64,000 nt of DNA from Spirosoma sordidisoli (GCF_004138325.1 NZ_SBLB01000006.1:62001-126000); one strand, 5' to 3'; shown: positions 18,129 through 27,397, counted from the stretch's first letter. Program-made: numbers and translations. The notes: a model not told the origin generated them from the sequence alone.

Positions 18129-18590
18129 TTACCGCTGGGTATATCGGGCAATCTTTTCGAATAAATCGTCGGGGTTGAACGGTTTGGTGACGTAATCGTT
18201 CATGCCGATCGCAAAGGCGCGGTCCTGGTTGCTGAACGGAGCCGATCCGGTCAGGGCCAGCACGGGTACAGCCGGATTTTGCTGCCGAATAACCTCGGTA
18301 GCCAAATACCCATCCAGAACCGGCATCTCCAGATCCATCAGTACAATATCGTACGTACCGGCGCTGAATTTATCGATGGCTATCTGTCCGTTCTCTGCGG
18401 TATCGACCAGAATTCCCCACTTCTGCATAAAGCGCTGCGCCATTTTAAGATTGATCGGGTAATCATCGACCAGTAACAGCCGGATGCCAGCCAGCGGCTG
18501 GTCACTGCCATCGGCCGGCGTCGGTTTTTGAGAAGAGGACAGGCTATCCACGGTATATATCGGTTTGTCAATCAGGTGTATGGCACCCAT
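18129..18590 (-). CDS. Single-domain response regulator (receiver)
   Basis: This 153-residue protein has a 30-residue polar N-terminal tail and then one receiver domain: LLLVDDYPINLKMAQ (acidic pocket), VLMDLEMPVLDG (phospho-Asp), a Thr in LALTGSA, and Lys in YVTKPFN. There is no output domain. The sequence style, including PINLKMA, is that of receivers found at the end of hybrid histidine kinases. With the HPt gene just downstream it makes a minimal relay module without a kinase. It may be the split or surviving tail of a former hybrid kinase. Confidence 0.88.
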   Translation of the reverse strand: MGAIHLIDKPIYTVDSLSSSQKPTPADGSDQPLAGIRLLLVDDYPINLKMAQRFMQKWGILVDTAENGQIAIDKFSAGTYDIVLMDLEMPVLDGYLATEVIRQQNPAVPVLALTGSAPFSNQDRAFAIGMNDYVTKPFNPDDLFEKIARYTQR

Positions 18591-18627
18591 GATTCGCTGA
18601 AAATCCAGCCTGAATCAGGTCCTGCAA

Positions 18628-18635
18628 CAAATATA
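18628..18635 (-). promoter_or_regulatory. Candidate -7 box for the receiver/HPt operon
   Basis: The minus-strand TATATTTG matches TAnnTTTG, 37 bases before ATG 18590. A clear -33 TTG at normal spacing is missing. Confidence 0.4.
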
Positions 18636-18848
18636 AGTTAGTTTACCATTTCTTAACTCAGGCAATTAAAATTTTACTTTTCAGGAAAAATAGAGTTTTT
18701 AAGCGGTGTGTTTCGGGCTCAACCTGCGCCAACGAACCCCGTTTGGCTGGTTCAGTTACGGCTGGCAGGCAGCCTTATCGGGTACTGAGACTGAGGCTTT
18801 CTACGGGATGTTTATCGGCCCGAATCCGGTTAATCGGGTTTGTACCCG

Positions 18849-18856
18849 TACCTTTG
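18849..18856 (+). promoter_or_regulatory. Candidate -7 box for the RluA-family gene
   Basis: TACCTTTG matches TAnnTTTG, 46 bases before ATG 18903. It lies downstream of the alternative in-frame start at 18840, so a transcript from here cannot use that start. Confidence 0.45.
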
Positions 18857-18902
18857 CCGGATGACCGGCTCGTTATGGCCGGTCTTTGACATCTGGTATA
18901 CT

Positions 18903-19817
18903 ATGCAACATTCCGATCAGCCGCGTCGACGCGGTCAGCGCACCGACCAGCAGCTCACGGTTCAGGCTCCGGCCCAACTGATGGCTTTCCTGATTGACAA
19001 GCTGCCGCACAAGAATCGTAACAATATCAAATCGCTGCTGAGTAATAAACAGATTCTGGTCGACGGGCGGGTGTATACCCAGTTTAACCACCCGCTGCAA
19101 CCCGGCCAGATCGTTACCGTAGCGGGCAACCGGGCGCCCGAGACAACCCAATACAGAGGCCTGACCATCCTGTACGAAGACCCACACCTGATCGTGATCA
19201 ACAAACAGGCTGGTCTGCTGTCGATGGGCACCAGTAAGGAGCGCGACCGTACGGCCTACAGCATGCTGAGCGACTTCACCAAGAAAGAGGATCCGAAGAA
19301 CAAGATTTTTATCATCCACCGGCTCGACCGCGAAACATCGGGGGTGATGATGTTTGCCCGGAGTGAGAAAGTGCAGAAGCTGATGCAGGAATCGTGGAAC
19401 GATACCACCAAGCAGCGGACCTACGTGGCGCTGGTAGAGGGCGTACCGGAACCGCCAGCCGATACCATCACCTCCTATCTGCGCGAAAGCAAAGCCCTGA
19501 TCGTATACTCCAGCCAGAATCCGGAATATGGTCAGCTGGCCGTCACGAACTATACCGTGTTGAAGGCCGCCAACGGATACGCCCTGCTTCACCTGGAGCT
19601 GGAAACCGGGCGCAAGAACCAGATTCGGGTACACATGCAGGATATTGGTCACCCTATTGCGGGCGACAGTAAGTACGGCGCCACTTCTGACCCGATCGGG
19701 CGCCTGGGGCTGCACGCCGAGATGCTGGCCTTCGAACACCCCATCACGGGCGAGGCCATGCGGTTCGACGCGCCGGTGCCCAAATCGTTTCTGAGCGTTT
19801 TAAAACAGTCCGAATGA
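18903..19817 (+). CDS. RluA-family rRNA/tRNA pseudouridine synthase
   Basis: From ATG 18903 the protein has 304 residues. An S4-like RNA-binding domain (about 20-85) precedes the catalytic domain with IIHRLDRETSGVMMFA, the RluA motif containing the catalytic Asp. Later motifs LETGRKNQIRVHM and HPIAGDSKYGA also fit. It isomerises uridine in rRNA or tRNA; RluC/RluD-like is likely, but the exact site cannot be read. It converges on the glycan operon. Confidence 0.93.
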   Translation: MQHSDQPRRRGQRTDQQLTVQAPAQLMAFLIDKLPHKNRNNIKSLLSNKQILVDGRVYTQFNHPLQPGQIVTVAGNRAPETTQYRGLTILYEDPHLIVINKQAGLLSMGTSKERDRTAYSMLSDFTKKEDPKNKIFIIHRLDRETSGVMMFARSEKVQKLMQESWNDTTKQRTYVALVEGVPEPPADTITSYLRESKALIVYSSQNPEYGQLAVTNYTVLKAANGYALLHLELETGRKNQIRVHMQDIGHPIAGDSKYGATSDPIGRLGLHAEMLAFEHPITGEAMRFDAPVPKSFLSVLKQSE

Positions 19818-19826
19818 ATAGTTCAG

Positions 19827-19858
19827 ACTGCGGACCCGTTACTCAGCGGGTCCGCAGT
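19827..19858. terminator. Convergent-gene hairpin
   Basis: Twelve-base perfect arms (19827-19838 and 19847-19858) flank an 8-base loop containing the stop of the minus-strand glycosyltransferase. It lies between two convergent genes and could end transcription both ways, although neither side has a T run. Confidence 0.5.
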
Positions 19859-20562
19859 TGACGTTTGAAGGTATTCAGCACCCGGGCCAGGGTCAGCGTA
19901 TCGCCAAAGGCCTGCCGGACAATCTTCAGCGAAGCGCCCTTGCTCACGCCCGACTCACGCGGGTGATATCTGGACTCTACCTGCCGAACGGTATGCCCCG
20001 TAACGAGCAGCTTCGCGCATATTTCACTTTCTACCAGGGAGCTCTCCAGCTCGACCTTCAGCGACTGAACGGCCTGGGTCTTGTAGATCTTTACCCAGTT
20101 TACATCTTTCAGGTCAAAGCTGAGCAGAAACCGGTTCACAAGCCGGTTGGCGTACGAGAGCGCGTTGCGGAGCATGGTATAGGTCGTATTCTCGAGCCGG
20201 TAAAACGACACGAACGACCGGTCCGGCACGTTCATGTGCGGAATCAGCTCATCGGTATCGAACTGCCCATCGGCCGGAACCGCCGTCAGGTTTTCGTAAC
20301 GCGCATTGGCGTATCCTGTCCGCAGCGCATGGCCAATACCCCGGTTGACCGGATGAATCAGCGGCCGGATTACGGCATATTCTGCAGCCAGCTCCCGTAC
20401 CACATCGGCCGAGCCATCTGAACTGCCGTCGTCGACCAGCAAAATTTCATACAGGCCGGGTTTGTACTGCTCAAACGTCTGAATCAGTTTGGTAACGACT
20501 TTCCGAACGGTACCTACTTCGTTGTAACAAAAGACGACTACACTCCAGGTTTGGTCCATCAA
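19843..20562 (-). CDS. Family 2 glycosyltransferase
   Basis: This 239-residue GT-A fold enzyme has SVVVFCYNEVGTV at the start, ILLVDDGSSDGS for nucleotide-sugar binding, HPVNRGIGHALRTGY, and a modified DXD region VPADGQFD. It has no membrane segments at the C-terminus. It is the last gene of the minus-strand operon. Its start overlaps the stop of the aminotransferase gene by 4 bases, so it is translationally coupled; a second Met is at 20559. It resembles dolichyl-phosphate-type or polymer-assembling transferases. The sugar it adds is probably the one made by the neighbouring genes. Confidence 0.9.
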   Translation of the reverse strand: MMDQTWSVVVFCYNEVGTVRKVVTKLIQTFEQYKPGLYEILLVDDGSSDGSADVVRELAAEYAVIRPLIHPVNRGIGHALRTGYANARYENLTAVPADGQFDTDELIPHMNVPDRSFVSFYRLENTTYTMLRNALSYANRLVNRFLLSFDLKDVNWVKIYKTQAVQSLKVELESSLVESEICAKLLVTGHTVRQVESRYHPRESGVSKGASLKIVRQAFGDTLTLARVLNTFKRQLRTR

Positions 20563-21665
20563 TAGCGGTTGATCACGTCAATAACCTGATTAACTTCTTC
20601 GTCGGTCAGTTCGGCAAACATCGGTAGCGATACACAGTGTTCGGCCAGGTATTCGGCCTGGGGGAAATCGCCTTTGTGATACCCGAGCGATTCGTAGGCC
20701 TTCTGGAGGTGGCAGGGCACGGGATAATGTAAACCAGCCACAATGTTGTTTTCTTCCAGATAGCGCAGGAAGTCGGCCCGGTTCTCGACCGTAACCACAA
20801 AGAGGTGATAAACGGATTCGGCAAAGCCGGGCTGCTGCTGCATTCGTACACCCGGGTTGGTGATCTCCTGCTGGTAACGGGCGGCAATAGCCTGCCGACG
20901 GGCATTCCACTGATCGATATACCGCAGCTTGATGCTCAGGATAGCGCCCTGAAGACCATCCATCCGCATGTTATACCCAATCTCGTCGTGGTAGTACCGC
21001 GTCTGCGAACCATGGTTGCGCAGACTTAGCACATGATCGTAATAGGGTCGGTGGTTGGTCGTTATCCCTCCGGCTTCGCCATAGGCGCCCAGGTTTTTGC
21101 CGGGATAAAAGCTGAAGCAGGCCATTTCACCAAAGCCCCCCACCCGCGTACCGTTGTAGCGGGCGCCGTGGGCCTGGGCGGCATCTTCGATAAAGCGCAG
21201 GTTGTGCTGTTCCGCTACGGCCTGAACGGCCGCAATATCGAAGGGTTGCCCGTACAGGTGTACGCCCGCAATCACTTTGGTCCGCTCGGTGATCCGTTCG
21301 GCAATTTTCGATGCGTCGATCTCCCAGGTGTTCGGGTCGCAGTCGACAAATACGGGGGTAGCGCCCACGTGCGACGCGCCCCAGGCCGTAGCAATGAACG
21401 TATTGGCCGGAATGATGACTTCATCACCGGGGCCAACGCCGAGTGCCAGCATGGCCAGCTGCAGGGCCGTGGTTCCGTTATTAACCCCCATGGCATGCGA
21501 TGTACCACAGTAATCGGCAAAGGCCCGCTCGAAGGTGGCAACGTAGGGACCGCCGGAGAACGCGTTCGATTCAAAAACTTCTTCGGTTACTTTGAGCACC
21601 TCGTCTTTCAACTGGTGATACTGTTTCCGCAGATCAAGAAAAGGAATTTTGTGGGTGGCTACCAT
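20559..21665 (-). CDS. DegT/DnrJ/EryC1/StrS sugar aminotransferase (WbpE-like)
   Basis: This 368-residue PLP enzyme starts with IPFLDLRKQYHQLKDEV. The PLP-binding region has NNGTTALQLAMLALGVGPGDEVI and EDAAQAHGARYNG. The Schiff-base Lys is in CFSFYPGKNLGAYGEAG. It transfers an amino group to a 3-keto or 4-keto nucleotide sugar. The Gfo/Idh dehydrogenase and hexapeptide acetyltransferase just upstream match the WbpB/WbpE/WbpD set, which makes UDP-2,3-diacetamido sugars. The exact keto position is inferred from context. Confidence 0.92.
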   Translation of the reverse strand: MVATHKIPFLDLRKQYHQLKDEVLKVTEEVFESNAFSGGPYVATFERAFADYCGTSHAMGVNNGTTALQLAMLALGVGPGDEVIIPANTFIATAWGASHVGATPVFVDCDPNTWEIDASKIAERITERTKVIAGVHLYGQPFDIAAVQAVAEQHNLRFIEDAAQAHGARYNGTRVGGFGEMACFSFYPGKNLGAYGEAGGITTNHRPYYDHVLSLRNHGSQTRYYHDEIGYNMRMDGLQGAILSIKLRYIDQWNARRQAIAARYQQEITNPGVRMQQQPGFAESVYHLFVVTVENRADFLRYLEENNIVAGLHYPVPCHLQKAYESLGYHKGDFPQAEYLAEHCVSLPMFAELTDEEVNQVIDVINRY

Positions 21666-21693
21666 CTGATAAATTGAGTTGGCGCGATGGAAA

Positions 21694-22188
21694 TTAGGAT
21701 TTCACAGACTTAAGAACACGGGCTGGGTTACCCGCCACGATGGTGTTGGGCGCAACGGATTTGGTCACGACCGAACCGGCGCCGACAATGGCTCCTTCGC
21801 CAATGGTGACCCCGCACAGAATCGTGACGCTCGACCCGATCGACGCGCCTTTTTTCACCCAGGTTTCTTCCATAGTCCAGTCGGCATCGGTCTGTATCGA
21901 CCCGTCGGGGTTGGTAGCACGGGGGAAACGGTCATTAATAAACGTCACATTATGCCCGAGAAACACGTTATCCTCGATATGGACGCCTTCGCAGATAAAA
22001 CTATGGCTCGATATTTTGCAGTTCTTGCCGATGGTAGCGCCCCGCTGAATTTCAACGAACGTGCCGATCTTAGACCCATCGTCGATTGTACAATGGTAGG
22101 CGTTTACAAAATCGTATATCTTGACGCCTTCGCCGACCTGCACCTGATTCAGCGAACGTTTGGGCGAGTCTTCTGTCAGTGTAGTCAT
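21694..22188 (-). CDS. Left-handed beta-helix N-acetyltransferase (WbpD-like)
   Basis: From ATG 22188 the protein has 164 residues. It is built of hexapeptide repeats such as IGTFVEIQRGATIGKNCKI, VHIEDNVFLGHNVTFIND and VTIGEGAIVGAGSVVTK. This is the WbpD/WlbB type of acyltransferase, which acetylates the amino group put on by a DegT-family aminotransferase. The start lies 1 base after the stop of the oxidoreductase, and 28 bases separate its stop from the aminotransferase start. The frame could extend to 22275, inside the preceding gene, but the hexapeptide protein needs no extra N-terminus. Confidence 0.9.
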   Translation of the reverse strand: MTTLTEDSPKRSLNQVQVGEGVKIYDFVNAYHCTIDDGSKIGTFVEIQRGATIGKNCKISSHSFICEGVHIEDNVFLGHNVTFINDRFPRATNPDGSIQTDADWTMEETWVKKGASIGSSVTILCGVTIGEGAIVGAGSVVTKSVAPNTIVAGNPARVLKSVKS

Positions 22189-22189
22189 G

Positions 22190-23197
22190 TTACAGTTTAA
22201 TTTCTTTCCCGTTTTGTTTGATCGACATTTCGGCGGCTTCGAGTACGCGGACGACCTCCAGGCCTTTGTGTCCATCTACTAACGGTTGTTTCCCGTGCAG
22301 GATTGCCCCCACAAAGTCGGCCGCCATATCGGCCAGCGCTTCCTTCGGCGACACTTTCGGGATAAACACATCGCCGGTTCGGTAGTCGACCTGCTTGCGG
22401 TGTTTTTCCTGTTCCGACTCGTTGAGCTGGTAGCCCGTGTCGTAGATCCGAATTTTATCGGTCGGTTCCACGTCGTCGTAGAGTACCATCTTCCGGTCGC
22501 CCCCGATCAGAATCCGGCGTACCTTCAGCGGAGAAATCCAGGAGCAGGTAAAGTGAGCGATAAAATCGGACTGGTAGTGCAGCGTCAGGTAAGCAATATT
22601 CTCGATGCTGTTGATAGCGTGGGCTTTACCGGTTGCCGTCAGGCTGTAGGGTTTCTCGCCAACCAGATGGAACAGAATCGAGATGTCGTGCGGAGCCAAA
22701 TCCCAGATCACGTTGACATCGGACTGAAACAGGCCCAGGTTGATCCGGGTGGAGTCGAAATACTGGAGCTTGCCAAATTCGCCCGATTCGCAGAGCGATT
22801 TGATTTTCTGCACCGATCCCGTATAGAGAAACGTATGATCGACCATCACGACCAGGTTCCGCTGAGCCGCCAGTTCGATCAGCTCTTCGGCTTCGGCAAC
22901 GCTGGCCGTAAACGGTTTCTCGACCAGCACATGCTTCCCCGCCAGCAGCGCCTGTTTGGCAAGTTTGTAGTGGGAGAAGACGGGGGTGGCCAGCACGACC
23001 GCGTCGATAGCCGGATCGGCCAGCAGGTCAGCATAATCGTGGGTACCGCTAACCGTTGGATAGCTCTGCCGGGCTACGGCCAGCCGCTCGGCCCGCGGAT
23101 CGCAGACGGTTTTAACGGTGCACTCTTTGGCGTTCATGAAGTTACGAAGCAGATTGACTCCCCAATATCCGTAACCGACCAGGCCAACTTGTATCAT
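22190..23197 (-). CDS. Gfo/Idh/MocA-family sugar dehydrogenase (WbpB-like)
   Basis: From ATG 23197 the protein has 335 residues. The Rossmann part has VGLVGYGYWGVNLLRNF, and the typical LVEKPFTASVAEAEEL and VMVDHTFLY follow. In the WbpB/WlbA branch the enzyme oxidises C3 of a UDP-sugar with NAD, giving the substrate of the aminotransferase. Gene order here is dehydrogenase, acetyltransferase, aminotransferase. The frame extends one TTG upstream at 23209, but the ATG is preferred. Confidence 0.92.
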   Translation of the reverse strand: MIQVGLVGYGYWGVNLLRNFMNAKECTVKTVCDPRAERLAVARQSYPTVSGTHDYADLLADPAIDAVVLATPVFSHYKLAKQALLAGKHVLVEKPFTASVAEAEELIELAAQRNLVVMVDHTFLYTGSVQKIKSLCESGEFGKLQYFDSTRINLGLFQSDVNVIWDLAPHDISILFHLVGEKPYSLTATGKAHAINSIENIAYLTLHYQSDFIAHFTCSWISPLKVRRILIGGDRKMVLYDDVEPTDKIRIYDTGYQLNESEQEKHRKQVDYRTGDVFIPKVSPKEALADMAADFVGAILHGKQPLVDGHKGLEVVRVLEAAEMSIKQNGKEIKL

Positions 23198-23253
23198 TCG
23201 ATATGACAATAAATAAGGTTAATACGCTGCTCTTTTCGGCAGGCAGCGCTGCA

Positions 23254-24510
23254 TTACTTGCTCATCCCGATGAGCCGGGCTGCCTTGAACTGGATGGCCA
23301 GCAGCCAGATTAAACAACCAACGATAACGACCTCCAGTACGTATTCGGCCACGGCCTTAGCGGTGGTGAGGTCGCTCAATGAACTGAACAACGGCATATC
23401 CATACTCCACCAGAGGGGTGGCTGAACCACAACCGCCACGTTGAACAAAAGCAGGAACAGCAACTGGTTCCGGCTGGTCAGCGCAACAACGCCGAACAGC
23501 ATGGGCATGACATAGATATACGCGTAGTTGGCCAGCGAACTCTGCTGAACAATCATCATAAACGCGTACGTACTGACCCATAGCGTCACAAAACCAGCCT
23601 CGAACCGCGGTCGGTTGCGGTAAGCCACATAACAGCCGAACGCCAGAATAGACGCCAGCCCCACCCAGTTGAGCGATTTCTGACCCAGCGGGATAACACT
23701 GCCCAGCAACGGCCGCAGAACGGTCCAGATATTCGGAGTCCGCGGATCGTTGGCCTGCTGAACGGGCTCCAGAAACTCAAGCCCTACTAAACCATACATA
23801 ATAGCTAGAGCTGGTAAACCAACTAGCAATAATCCGGCCACATACCGCAGCTGGTTACGAACCAGAAAAAACACCGGTATGAGGGTCAGCACCAAAATGG
23901 CTTTGGTTACGACCATACCCAGACCCAGCACCAGCCCCACCGACAGATCGTCCTGACGGTGACGCCAGGCCATCAGCGCCCATACGCCAAAGAGCCACAT
24001 CAGTTCATCTTCCTGCCCGCTCAGCACCGACAGTACCATCGAGATGGGCAGCAGCAGGTACAGGATGGCTTTATGGAACGGCTCGTCGGCCGGGCCCGGC
24101 AGGCTGCGATAGTAGCGGAAGGTCAGCGCCAGCGTCAGCCCCTCCAGCAGAATCAGCAGCAGGGTAATGGCTTCCGGGCTGTACCAGATCAGCAGGGGCA
24201 GGGCCGTCAGATAGGCAAATAAAGGCGAGTAAGCCGAATCGAAATCGCGGTAAACCACCTTCATCTCAAGCGCTTCTTTCGAGGCTTCAAAAAACATGGG
24301 CACATCCGAACGCGCATCGTAGCCCAGCACGATGTACAGGCCAATAAACGGAACGATACGGAGCAGAAAAAAGGCAATCCCCAAAGCGAGGGGCTGGCGG
24401 TTATAGGCGGGCGTAAGTGCCTGACGATAATACCAGAACAGAACAAGCAACACGGATAACAGGAATGCAATAGCCGCTTTGGGAATGACTGACGACGGGA
24501 AATCTGGCAT
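23254..24510 (-). CDS. Polytopic membrane protein, GT-C/DUF2029-like mannosyltransferase
   Basis: From ATG 24510 the protein has 418 residues and about ten hydrophobic segments. GYDARSDVPMFFEASKEAL and FDSAYSPLFAYLTALP in the first periplasmic part carry the acidic pair expected of GT-C glycosyltransferases that use lipid-linked sugars. The family is GT87/DUF2029-like by appearance. It is the first gene of the minus-strand operon and probably moves a sugar to a lipid-linked acceptor in the periplasm. It could also be a flippase-like membrane protein, but the acidic motif favours a transferase. Confidence 0.75.
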   Translation of the reverse strand: MPDFPSSVIPKAAIAFLLSVLLVLFWYYRQALTPAYNRQPLALGIAFFLLRIVPFIGLYIVLGYDARSDVPMFFEASKEALEMKVVYRDFDSAYSPLFAYLTALPLLIWYSPEAITLLLILLEGLTLALTFRYYRSLPGPADEPFHKAILYLLLPISMVLSVLSGQEDELMWLFGVWALMAWRHRQDDLSVGLVLGLGMVVTKAILVLTLIPVFFLVRNQLRYVAGLLLVGLPALAIMYGLVGLEFLEPVQQANDPRTPNIWTVLRPLLGSVIPLGQKSLNWVGLASILAFGCYVAYRNRPRFEAGFVTLWVSTYAFMMIVQQSSLANYAYIYVMPMLFGVVALTSRNQLLFLLLFNVAVVVQPPLWWSMDMPLFSSLSDLTTAKAVAEYVLEVVIVGCLIWLLAIQFKAARLIGMSK

Positions 24511-24742
24511 TGGTGGATTGCTTGTACGCAACAAAACTAAGATAAAAGTACAGATCCGCGACGAATTAATTATCTACCGTATGTTGTGTAAACGGTAGCA
24601 GCCTGGTTTGACCACTTTTTGTTCCCGGGGTCAATCCCTGCTTTCGGCACCCAAAAATCGGCATTCGGCCAAATTGATTTCCCGGCCAGACAGCCTGTCA
24701 TCACCTTTGGGGCATCAGTCCGATCACCAGATATACAACCCT

Positions 24743-27397
24743 ATGAAAACGTTATTACTTGTTTTATACATCGCTTCGGCAACGGCCGCGCTGGCTCAGG
24801 TTCCTGCCGGAGCAGGGCCGGGCAGCTCTGGCGGATTTGGCCGGCCTGCCGACGAACGAACTCAGCGCCCTACAGCTACCATTTCCGAGTCTGATCCGCT
24901 GCCCCGCGGCAACGGTAAAATTGCGGGTCTGCTCATGGACTCCACCACCAGCAAGCCCGTTGAGTTCGCGACCATAGCCGTACTCAGCGCCCAGACCAAC
25001 AAACCCGTTGACGGGACCACCACCGATGAAAAAGGCCGGTTCACCCTGACCAAGCTGGCTCCCGGCCAGTACCGGCTTCAGTATTCCTTTATCGGGTACC
25101 GGGACAAACGGTCTGCGCTCATCACCGTTGAACGGGGTACCGACCTCAACCTGGGCATCATCAATCTGGCCCCCGACATTCGCACGCTCAGCGAAGTAAA
25201 CGTGGTAGGTCAGGCGGCCATGATCGAAGAAAAAGTAGACCGGCTTGTTTACAACGCCGACAAAGACATTACGGCCAAAGGGGGCGACGCCAGCGACGTG
25301 ATGCGCAAGGTGCCGATGCTTTCGGTCGACCTGGATGGCAACGTGAGCCTGCGCGGCAGCAGCAACGTAACCGTACTGATCAATAACAAGCCCAGCACGA
25401 TCGTGGCCAGCAGCGTAGCCGATGCGCTCAAGCAGATTCCGGCCGACATGATCAAAACCGTAGAGGTCATTACCAGCCCCTCGGCCAAATACGATGCGGA
25501 AGGGTCGGCGGGTATCATCAACATCGTGACCAAGAAAACGACGCTGCAGGGGGCTACCCTGAACGTCGACGGGGGCGTTGGCAACCGGGGGGCGCTGCTC
25601 GGCCTGAACGGTAACTACCGCACCGGCAAGATGGGCTTCTCGCTGAGCGGCTTCGGCCGGGCCGAGTATAATGTGCGTGGCGCCTTCAGCAATGACCAGA
25701 CAACGGCTTCGCCCAATGGCACCATCCGTACGCTGCAGAGTGCCAGCACGCAGAACCAGCGCATCTTCGGCAACTATCAGCTGGGCTGGGATTACGACAT
25801 CAACAAGAATACCTCCCTGACCGCCAGCGTTCGTTACGGAGCCCGTAATGGACTGACGAGCCAGAACAACCTGCTGACCCAGACCTTTCTGCCCAACGGT
25901 TTCTTCCCGATCAATAACCTGCGGAACGTAGACACCAAGGATTTGTCGGGTACGGTCGATGCCAACGTAACGTATACCCGTACGTACAAGCCCCAGCAGG
26001 AGCTGAGTATTCTGGCCCTGTATAGCCGGAACAACCGGACCAACAACTTCGTTGCCGACATCCTGAGCGGAACCGACTTCCAGACCATTACGGCCCGCCA
26101 GCGAAACGATAACCAGAGCTACAACCAGGAATCGACCCTTCAGCTCGACTATCAGGTACCGGTCGGCAAAAACCAGCTCTTCGAACTCGGTGGTAAAGGT
26201 ATTTTCCGGCAGGTCAACAGCGATTTCCAGTATTTGATTGCCGACGGCCCCGACGCCCCCTACGAGACGGACAACAGCCGCCGGGCCAACACCCTCTTCT
26301 ACGATCAGCAGATTGCCGCGTCGTATCTGTCGTATACCCTGACGACCAAGAGTAAATTCACGATCAAAGCCGGAGCCCGGTACGAGTATACCTTCATCGG
26401 CGCCCGGTTCAGCAACGAGCAGGGCGCCCCAGCCGCGTCGATTCCCGACTATGGCAATCTGGTTCCGAGCATCAATATCTCGAAGAACCTGGGCGGTGGC
26501 AAAATCATCAAGCTGGCCTACAACCGCCGAATCCAGCGGCCGGGTATCCAGTTCCTGAACCCGAACGTAAACACGGCCAACCCGACCAATATCACCACGG
26601 GTAACCCCTACCTCTCGCCCGAGTTGACCGATAACATCGAGCTGGGTACGAGTGCCAACATCAAAGGCATTTACCTGAACGCAACGGTTTTTGCCCGGCG
26701 CACCAACAACGAGATTACCGCCGTTCGGGATACGTCGACCCAGAACTTCGGCGATCCAACCAACCCCGTTTTTCAGCAGGTTATCCGGACCGGCTATCAG
26801 AACGTTGGGCGGCAGGACGCCTTCGGTCTCAACCTGTTCGGTAACGCTACGTTGTTTTCGAAGTGGCAGCTTGGTGGCGGTGTCGATGTGTTCCATGTCA
26901 GCCTGACCAACAACAACAGCAACCCCATTTATGCAGCCTCTAACTCGGGCTGGATCGTGAGCGGTCGTCTGATGACCAGCCTGACCCTGAAGGGCGGCTG
27001 GGGGCTACAGGCCTTCGGTGGTATGCGGGGTCGGCAGGTGCAGCTCCAGGGCTACCAGAGCACCATGTACTTCTACAGCATGGGGGTTCGCAAGGATTTC
27101 AACCAGAAGAAGGCCAGCCTGGGCCTGGCTGCCGAAAACTTCCTGAACCATCCGTTCGTACAGACCTCCGAACTGCGCTCGCCCATCCTGACGCAGAACA
27201 GCACCAACAGCTTCTACAACGCCGGGGTTCGGTTGACATTCAGCTACAAGATTGGCAAAATGAGCTTCGACGCCCCGCAGAAACGCCGGCGGTCGATTGA
27301 CAACGACGACATAAAAAGTGGCGAAGGTGGCGGCAACGACGGTCCACAACAGGGCGCTGCGGGCGGTGGCGGAGGGGGCGGTCGCCCAAAAAATTAG
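24743..27397 (+). CDS. TonB-dependent-receptor-type outer-membrane beta-barrel protein
   Basis: From ATG 24743 the protein has 884 residues. A signal peptide (LLLVLYIASATAALAQ) leads to a carboxypeptidase-regulatory-like domain (GKIAGLLMDSTTSKPVEFATI, about 50-135). A plug-like domain follows with VMRKVPMLSVDLDGNVSLRGS and AKYDAEGSAGIINIVTKK. The rest is an outer-membrane barrel with aromatic strands. The C-terminal tail is rich in Gly, Asp and Asn (GGGGGGG). It belongs to the outer_membrane_beta_barrel family (OMP_b-brl), a relative of TonB receptors that usually lacks a SusD partner. The ligand is unknown. The upstream start at 24608 is less likely. Confidence 0.9.
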   Translation: MKTLLLVLYIASATAALAQVPAGAGPGSSGGFGRPADERTQRPTATISESDPLPRGNGKIAGLLMDSTTSKPVEFATIAVLSAQTNKPVDGTTTDEKGRFTLTKLAPGQYRLQYSFIGYRDKRSALITVERGTDLNLGIINLAPDIRTLSEVNVVGQAAMIEEKVDRLVYNADKDITAKGGDASDVMRKVPMLSVDLDGNVSLRGSSNVTVLINNKPSTIVASSVADALKQIPADMIKTVEVITSPSAKYDAEGSAGIINIVTKKTTLQGATLNVDGGVGNRGALLGLNGNYRTGKMGFSLSGFGRAEYNVRGAFSNDQTTASPNGTIRTLQSASTQNQRIFGNYQLGWDYDINKNTSLTASVRYGARNGLTSQNNLLTQTFLPNGFFPINNLRNVDTKDLSGTVDANVTYTRTYKPQQELSILALYSRNNRTNNFVADILSGTDFQTITARQRNDNQSYNQESTLQLDYQVPVGKNQLFELGGKGIFRQVNSDFQYLIADGPDAPYETDNSRRANTLFYDQQIAASYLSYTLTTKSKFTIKAGARYEYTFIGARFSNEQGAPAASIPDYGNLVPSINISKNLGGGKIIKLAYNRRIQRPGIQFLNPNVNTANPTNITTGNPYLSPELTDNIELGTSANIKGIYLNATVFARRTNNEITAVRDTSTQNFGDPTNPVFQQVIRTGYQNVGRQDAFGLNLFGNATLFSKWQLGGGVDVFHVSLTNNNSNPIYAASNSGWIVSGRLMTSLTLKGGWGLQAFGGMRGRQVQLQGYQSTMYFYSMGVRKDFNQKKASLGLAAENFLNHPFVQTSELRSPILTQNSTNSFYNAGVRLTFSYKIGKMSFDAPQKRRRSIDNDDIKSGEGGGNDGPQQGAAGGGGGGGRPKN

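Larger units (their letters stand above)
18591..18902. other. Divergent intergenic region, receiver gene / RluA gene
   Basis: This 312-base, AT-richer gap carries opposing -7-like boxes (18628-18635 minus, 18849-18856 plus). It includes several A/T tracts but no open frame, repeat or RNA fold that I can support. Confidence 0.5.

Noticed and set aside
21694-22275. Longer start for the acetyltransferase at 22275
   Set aside because: The extra 29 codons lie within the upstream oxidoreductase gene and are Lys/Arg/Ser-rich, unlike the family. ATG 22188 starts 1 base after the upstream stop.
24764-26896. 710-codon open frame on the minus strand
   Set aside because: It is antisense to the TonB-type barrel gene, with low-complexity composition and no family motif.
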